Source: a virus. Taken from it: DNA of 24,648 nucleotides. How positions within the stretch are numbered: the stretch's first letter is position 1; every line of letters starts with the position of its first letter. Position numbers and translations under genes: made by a program. The stretch spans positions 1 through 24,648 of IMG/VR virus record IMGVR_UViG_3300037584_001021; one strand, written 5' to 3'. The notes beneath the pieces were generated by a model, which ran no database searches, was not told the origin of the DNA, and was given only the letters and a program-made list of their open reading frames with translations. Below are positions 21,337 through 24,648 of the stretch, in pieces.

Positions 21337-21414
21337 TTAAAATATTATAGCTAGAATAATGATTACCAAAGCGATAACCATTATTCGTGAAACGTTAGCA
21401 AGAAATTCAGCCAT
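21337..21414 (-). CDS. 25-residue single-pass membrane peptide
   Basis: The frame starts at the ATG that shares bases with the stop of the DUF932-like gene (TAATG) and reads MAEFLANVSRIMVIALVIII plus LAIIF. Nearly half is an uninterrupted hydrophobic segment with a short polar start. It fills most of the gap before the winged-helix gene. Its exact fit after the upstream stop argues for translation by coupling. Role unknown; a small toxin-like or envelope-modulating peptide is one possibility. Confidence 0.5.
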   Translation of the reverse strand: MAEFLANVSRIMVIALVIIILAIIF

Positions 21415-22433
21415 TATGCGTTAGCCATTTCTAAAGATTGCCAAGCATCAGAAGTTAATAGTTCCCTAACTACATCTGCTCTTTGTCTTTCTACATTAGG
21501 TTTATTGGCATTAGTTCTACCACCTGAGATAGTTTCTAATTTATGTGTATCCTGATTATATCTTTCTACCTTGTAATCAGTATGTGTTGACCAATGAGTT
21601 AAGGCATTGTAACAACCCCAAAGAGTAGAACCTAACTCTTTCTTTTCTTCATCAAATAAACCAAGCAGATAATTAAGCTTAGTTTCATTAACAGGATTAA
21701 CGCCAACTTCAGCAGATTTAGTTTTCTTAGTACAAATAGTAGATTTTAACATATCTGCGAATTGTTGATCTGTTACTTGTATCTGTCTCCAATTAAGCAT
21801 TAAATCTTTTTGATGATGCCACATAGATAAGCCTAGACCTGACTTTTGGATCATAGCACTTGGCGACAAATTAAGAGTATGTTTCTTCTTTTGATGATAG
21901 GATTTTTCACCACCAAATACCAAAGTATTTCTACATAGGTTTCTATATGCTCCTGAAAAAACTTGGAACGCCCAAGAGGTATCAACAGAATTAAAAACAT
22001 CAATTCTTGCCTTAACTATATCTTTTGAATTACTTACAGGAATAGCAAGATCGTCATAATAAATAGTTCTTTGTGCTTGTAAGCCACCATTGATTAGCTT
22101 ATCTTCCACCCTGATATTTTGTTTTGGTAAATCTGTTTTATCTAAAATATCAGCTTGTAAAGAAAATAAATCTTGGTGAGGTACTAACTTATAAGTATCT
22201 GCTATTGGTCTAGATTGTAAAACTTCGTTCAAACTTTCATTATATAAACCTGAATAGTTTTTCAGCTTGGTTTGATTACCAACTCCAAACTCATCTTCAT
22301 CATATGCAAATAAAGGTATTCTTTTAATCTTTGCATTATCAGAAAATAATGAAACATCAAAAGGATTATTATGATTGTGAATTGAGTTTGATTTAAGATT
22401 AGTTTCTTGATCTATTGTTATTATGCTATCCAT
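21414..22433 (-). CDS. DUF932-like phage/plasmid protein
   Basis: A 339-residue protein resembling the DUF932 family of phage and plasmid proteins. The core (KARIDVFNSVDTSWAFQVFS, YRNLCRNTLVFGGEKS with a following His-rich stretch, LGLFDEEKKELGSTLWGCYN, ALTHWSTH) is the recognisable part. Members are common in phage early regions, and their biochemical role is not established to my knowledge. It is preceded by a leader with a possible promoter and hairpin. Confidence 0.7.
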   Translation of the reverse strand: MDSIITIDQETNLKSNSIHNHNNPFDVSLFSDNAKIKRIPLFAYDEDEFGVGNQTKLKNYSGLYNESLNEVLQSRPIADTYKLVPHQDLFSLQADILDKTDLPKQNIRVEDKLINGGLQAQRTIYYDDLAIPVSNSKDIVKARIDVFNSVDTSWAFQVFSGAYRNLCRNTLVFGGEKSYHQKKKHTLNLSPSAMIQKSGLGLSMWHHQKDLMLNWRQIQVTDQQFADMLKSTICTKKTKSAEVGVNPVNETKLNYLLGLFDEEKKELGSTLWGCYNALTHWSTHTDYKVERYNQDTHKLETISGGRTNANKPNVERQRADVVRELLTSDAWQSLEMANA

Positions 22434-22471
22434 AATATTTTCTCTTTCTAGGCTAAAAGCCTTTTGGTTAT

Positions 22472-22493
22472 CCTACCTTAATTAGTAGGTAGG
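22472..22493 (-). promoter_or_regulatory. Leader hairpin upstream of the DUF932-like gene
   Basis: CCTACC (22488-22493) pairs with GGTAGG (22472-22477) around a ten-base loop in the minus-strand leader, 39 bases before the start codon. A second small hairpin (AGGCT, TTT, AGCCT) follows. Neither has a T tract, so a role in translation or mRNA stability is more likely than termination. Confidence 0.35.
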
Positions 22494-22496
22494 TTT

Positions 22497-22526
22497 ATTA
22501 TTAAACTATCTTATCTAGATAAACAA
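22497..22526 (-). promoter_or_regulatory. Candidate promoter with palindromic operator
   Basis: On the minus strand TTGTTT (22521-22526) and AATAAT (22497-22502) have an 18-base spacer. The perfect 12-base palindrome TTATCTAGATAA (22511-22522) lies between the boxes, a typical place for a repressor site. It includes the stop codon of the preceding gene. The boxes are weaker than in the other promoters here. Confidence 0.35.
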
Positions 22527-22900
22527 GCAGATAATTTATTTTTATTTTGAATTTTTTTTCTTTTTTTAGATAGAAATTCTTTCAAAGATTTATTTAAATT
22601 GATAGCTAATTGAGTAGTTGGCTGAACAGATACAGTTGAAGTTTGAAGCTTTGAAGAAGTATGTGCGATTTTTCCATCTAACTCAATTTCACCTCTTGTT
22701 TCGATCCAAACTTTAGCACCACAAGACAAAGGTTTATCAGGTGAGTAGACTAATTCCATCTCTCCAACTACCTTGACATTATAAGCATAGGTATTCTTGC
22801 CACCTTGTTTGATTGTAAATACAGGATTGTTTTCGCCATACTTTGCATTGGCTTTGATCACGTGTTGGTTTACGTGGATACGAGCAATCTTATTCTGCAT
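22511..22900 (-). CDS. Conserved hypothetical early protein (IHVNQHVIKAN motif)
   Basis: A 129-residue protein with a conserved start (KIARIHVNQHVIKANAKYGE) and a centre (SPDKPLSCGAKVWIETRGEI) that I recall as a frequent unnamed family in marine phages, often near DUF932-like genes. The C-terminus is basic and Lys-rich. The start overlaps the upstream gene by 11 bases. Probably a soluble single-domain beta protein. Function unknown. Confidence 0.7.
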   Translation of the reverse strand: MQNKIARIHVNQHVIKANAKYGENNPVFTIKQGGKNTYAYNVKVVGEMELVYSPDKPLSCGAKVWIETRGEIELDGKIAHTSSKLQTSTVSVQPTTQLAINLNKSLKEFLSKKRKKIQNKNKLSACLSR

Positions 22901-23234
22901 TGTTTACCTCCATAGTCCACTCATCAATTTTACTTAGTAAATTTTTAGCATATGCACCATGAATATTTTCATGTTTAGTTTGCAAATGTTGAACTATCTT
23001 ATCTAAGATTATCTCACTTGGATAGCAACCTTGTCTAAGTTTCCTCTCAATATCTTCTTTATTCATCTCATATGCTTTTTCATGTATTCTGAGTGCTTGT
23101 TCCTCAACTAGATTGACTTGACCATCATACTCACTTTCTGCTTTTTGGATAGCATCTTCGTCTGACATACCCTCTTCCATAAGCTGAGTTACTCTATCTT
23201 CTATTTGGCTTTCGTGGAAATGTTCTCTACTCAT
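22890..23234 (-). CDS. Hypothetical early protein, helical and acidic
   Basis: A 114-residue protein (MSREHFHESQIEDRVTQLME) with AGGAG 7 bases before the ATG. It is helical and acidic, with a segment (MSDEDAIQKAESEYDG) that looks like a short UBA-like or helical-bundle motif. No cysteine pairs or membrane segment. It overlaps the next gene by 11 bases. No family recognised. Confidence 0.65.
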   Translation of the reverse strand: MSREHFHESQIEDRVTQLMEEGMSDEDAIQKAESEYDGQVNLVEEQALRIHEKAYEMNKEDIERKLRQGCYPSEIILDKIVQHLQTKHENIHGAYAKNLLSKIDEWTMEVNNAE

Positions 23235-23286
23235 TTCATATCTCCTATAATTAAAATGAAACCAACAGTTACTACGGATAGACTAC

Positions 23287-23985
23287 CTAGTCAACATCTT
23301 TCTTTATATCCACATAAACCCTAAGACACCTAGACTTCTCGATAGGCTGACCATAAGTATATCTTCGCCAACCTATATTCTTTTTAGTTTCGTCATCTAA
23401 GTATTGACCACGTACTCTAATCTTGTAGCTTTCCTTGTTAAGATAGTGTTTAAGTTTGTCAACAAATTCCCAACCCTCATCTGTGTTAGGTATCTCGCTA
23501 AACATCTTTAGATCACCTTTAGGTATGTAGCTATCAAGGGAACGTTCAAGATATCTTATACTGTTATTAGCTCTGTCTAAATCTTTCTTAAGTTTTTCGC
23601 AATTATCCCACATGATTTGATAGGCTTGTTTAGATACTGTGTCTTTCAATTTGTCTTTGGCATCAGGTTCATACATACCCATTTCGTCTAAAGTATCTGT
23701 TAACTTTTTATGCTCTGACACATTATGATCAAGTGAACTTCGCAAAGTGTAGATAGCTAAATCTTTCTCTTTGATAATTTCCTTAGCATCTAGCAACTCA
23801 CGATTGATATTCATCTTAGCCATTTCCATCTTATCTGCTCTTTCTTTTTGTTGTTGAGCATAAACAACATCTTCAGTTGTGTCTGTGTTACACATCTTGA
23901 CAAAAGCATTTCTGACATATTGATCAGGCATATTAGCTATGTCGATAAACTTTTGCTTACTTCTTGAATAATATTTAGTCATCAA
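23287..23985 (-). CDS. Coiled-coil hypothetical protein
   Basis: A 232-residue protein whose residues 40-155 are charged heptad-like helix (QQQKERADKMEMAKMNINRE, KKLTDTLDEMG, LKKDLDRANNSIRYLERSLD), followed by a compact C-terminal domain (IPNTDEGWEFVDKLKHYLNK and YKIRVRGQYLDD). The start overlaps the upstream stop as ATGA. It could be a scaffold or anti-host factor. No family recognised. Confidence 0.65.
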   Translation of the reverse strand: MMTKYYSRSKQKFIDIANMPDQYVRNAFVKMCNTDTTEDVVYAQQQKERADKMEMAKMNINRELLDAKEIIKEKDLAIYTLRSSLDHNVSEHKKLTDTLDEMGMYEPDAKDKLKDTVSKQAYQIMWDNCEKLKKDLDRANNSIRYLERSLDSYIPKGDLKMFSEIPNTDEGWEFVDKLKHYLNKESYKIRVRGQYLDDETKKNIGWRRYTYGQPIEKSRCLRVYVDIKKDVD

Positions 23986-24191
23986 GATTTCTCCAATTCT
24001 TGTTTCATTTCTTCCTTTGACATTTTAGATAGGCGTCTCTCTAACTCTTGATTAGTTTCAACGCCATATAACTTAGCTAGACTATCTAGTGTGAATTGAC
24101 CTGAACTAGACATTCTATCATATTCCCAATACAGATCACTTACATATTTTTGTGTGAGATTTTTCTTCTCATCTATTAGCTTAATTGCCAT
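23982..24191 (-). CDS. Small hypothetical early protein
   Basis: Both GTG at 24194 and ATG at 24191 are possible; GGAG is 8 bases before the ATG, which I prefer (69 residues). The product has a helical, helix-turn-helix-like centre (SSSGQFTLDSLAKLYGVETN) and an acidic tail. It may bind DNA, but the motif is weak. It is coupled to the coiled-coil gene by a four-base overlap. Confidence 0.55.
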   Translation of the reverse strand: MAIKLIDEKKNLTQKYVSDLYWEYDRMSSSGQFTLDSLAKLYGVETNQELERRLSKMSKEEMKQELEKS

Positions 24192-24223
24192 CACGATCTC
24201 TCCATAGTTTCGTACATTTTCTT

Positions 24224-24648
24224 TCAGGCTAATTCCCTACCAAATATAAATTCGCTTGTCAAACTCTTTAGAATACATTTGATAGTTTCATTGTTCCAAC
24301 CATTGCCAAGCATCTTGTAACCTTGTGAGTTACTAACAGACTTACAATAGTCATCAGGTAAAGTTTGCAACCTACAACATTCCTTAACAGTAAGCTTTCG
24401 CCAATGTAGTTTGTGTTCACCATAAGCGTCAGGGTATCTACCTTTAGGTAAAGGTGAAACTACTGTATCTTTAGTTAAGGTAGATAGGCATCGTGACTTA
24501 TCTGTGTCGGATACCTCAAGAGTTTGAACTATAGGTAGGCTAGTGTCATCATCTTTACGTACACCATTGCTATCTAATCTTCTACCTGTGATTGAAGCAG
24601 AGTTACAGAGTATCTTAGGTTCTCTGTGTCCACCTTGCATAGTAGTTA
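24224..24648 (-). CDS. DNA cytosine-C5 methyltransferase, C-terminal part (5' end outside window)
   Basis: The frame is open to the right edge, so this is the end of a longer gene; the first ATG in view (24640) need not be the start. The visible region has the last two conserved motifs of cytosine-C5 methyltransferases: motif IX in WRKLTVKECCRLQTLPDDY and motif X in YKMLGNGWNNETI, which complete the SAM-binding fold. The catalytic Pro-Cys motif and most of the target-recognition part lie outside. The enzyme would methylate phage DNA, probably for protection from restriction. No cognate nuclease is visible. Confidence 0.85.
   Translation of the reverse strand, partial: TTMQGGHREPKILCNSASITGRRLDSNGVRKDDDTSLPIVQTLEVSDTDKSRCLSTLTKDTVVSPLPKGRYPDAYGEHKLHWRKLTVKECCRLQTLPDDYCKSVSNSQGYKMLGNGWNNETIKCILKSLTSEFIFGRELA

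Noticed and set aside
24224-24640. Treating the methyltransferase frame as a complete short gene starting at 24640
   Set aside because: Only motifs IX and X are present and the frame is open to the window edge, so it is the end of a longer gene.

Overview
The window looks like about 24.6 kb of a short-tailed (podovirus-like) marine bacteriophage genome, AT-rich and tightly packed. Every convincing gene reads on the minus strand, so biologically it runs from position 24648 down to 1. The evidence for a podovirus is a full head-assembly series (small and large terminase, portal, scaffold, HK97-fold-type major capsid protein, decoration-type protein) followed by a head-tail adaptor, a P22 gp10-like stabilisation protein and a tail fibre, with no tape measure, tail tube or tail sheath. 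Many small proteins resemble families I know from uncultured marine phages and phages of marine Alphaproteobacteria. The host itself cannot be read from the sequence.

Early side (24648 to 19894): the C-terminal part of a cytosine-C5 DNA methyltransferase, several short hypothetical proteins (one long coiled coil), a DUF932-like protein, a 25-residue membrane peptide, a winged-helix protein, and a final group of three small genes ending in a strong intrinsic terminator (19841-19872). Another terminator with an overlapping promoter (20790-20857) splits this block.

Control region (about 19195 to 19893): 700 bases without a gene. It holds a perfect-consensus sigma70-type promoter facing the late genes (TTGACA, 17 bases, TATAAT). 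Back to back with it is a near-consensus promoter facing the other way. About 210 bases downstream of that one is an intrinsic terminator on the plus strand. Together these predict a structured, roughly 210-nt non-coding RNA on the strand that carries no genes.

Late side (19188 to 1): terminase genes and small companions; a 599-residue protein with a tyrosine-recombinase-type catalytic domain fused to a long C-terminal tail; the portal; a 76-residue gene nested out of frame in the portal's 3' end; a 765-residue virion protein with a C-terminal SleB-type cell-wall hydrolase; a 65-base tandem-hairpin element just before the scaffold gene; scaffold; capsid; decoration protein; a cluster of tiny coupled genes including a holin-like protein and a T4-type lysozyme; and the tail genes. 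Most late genes overlap by 1 to 40 bases or abut, which implies translational coupling. All promoters seen are sigma70-like, so host RNA polymerase is probably used throughout.

The most interesting unexplained items are the tandem hairpins before the scaffold gene, the plus-strand RNA unit, the recombinase-like protein inside the head operon, and the nested gene in the portal.
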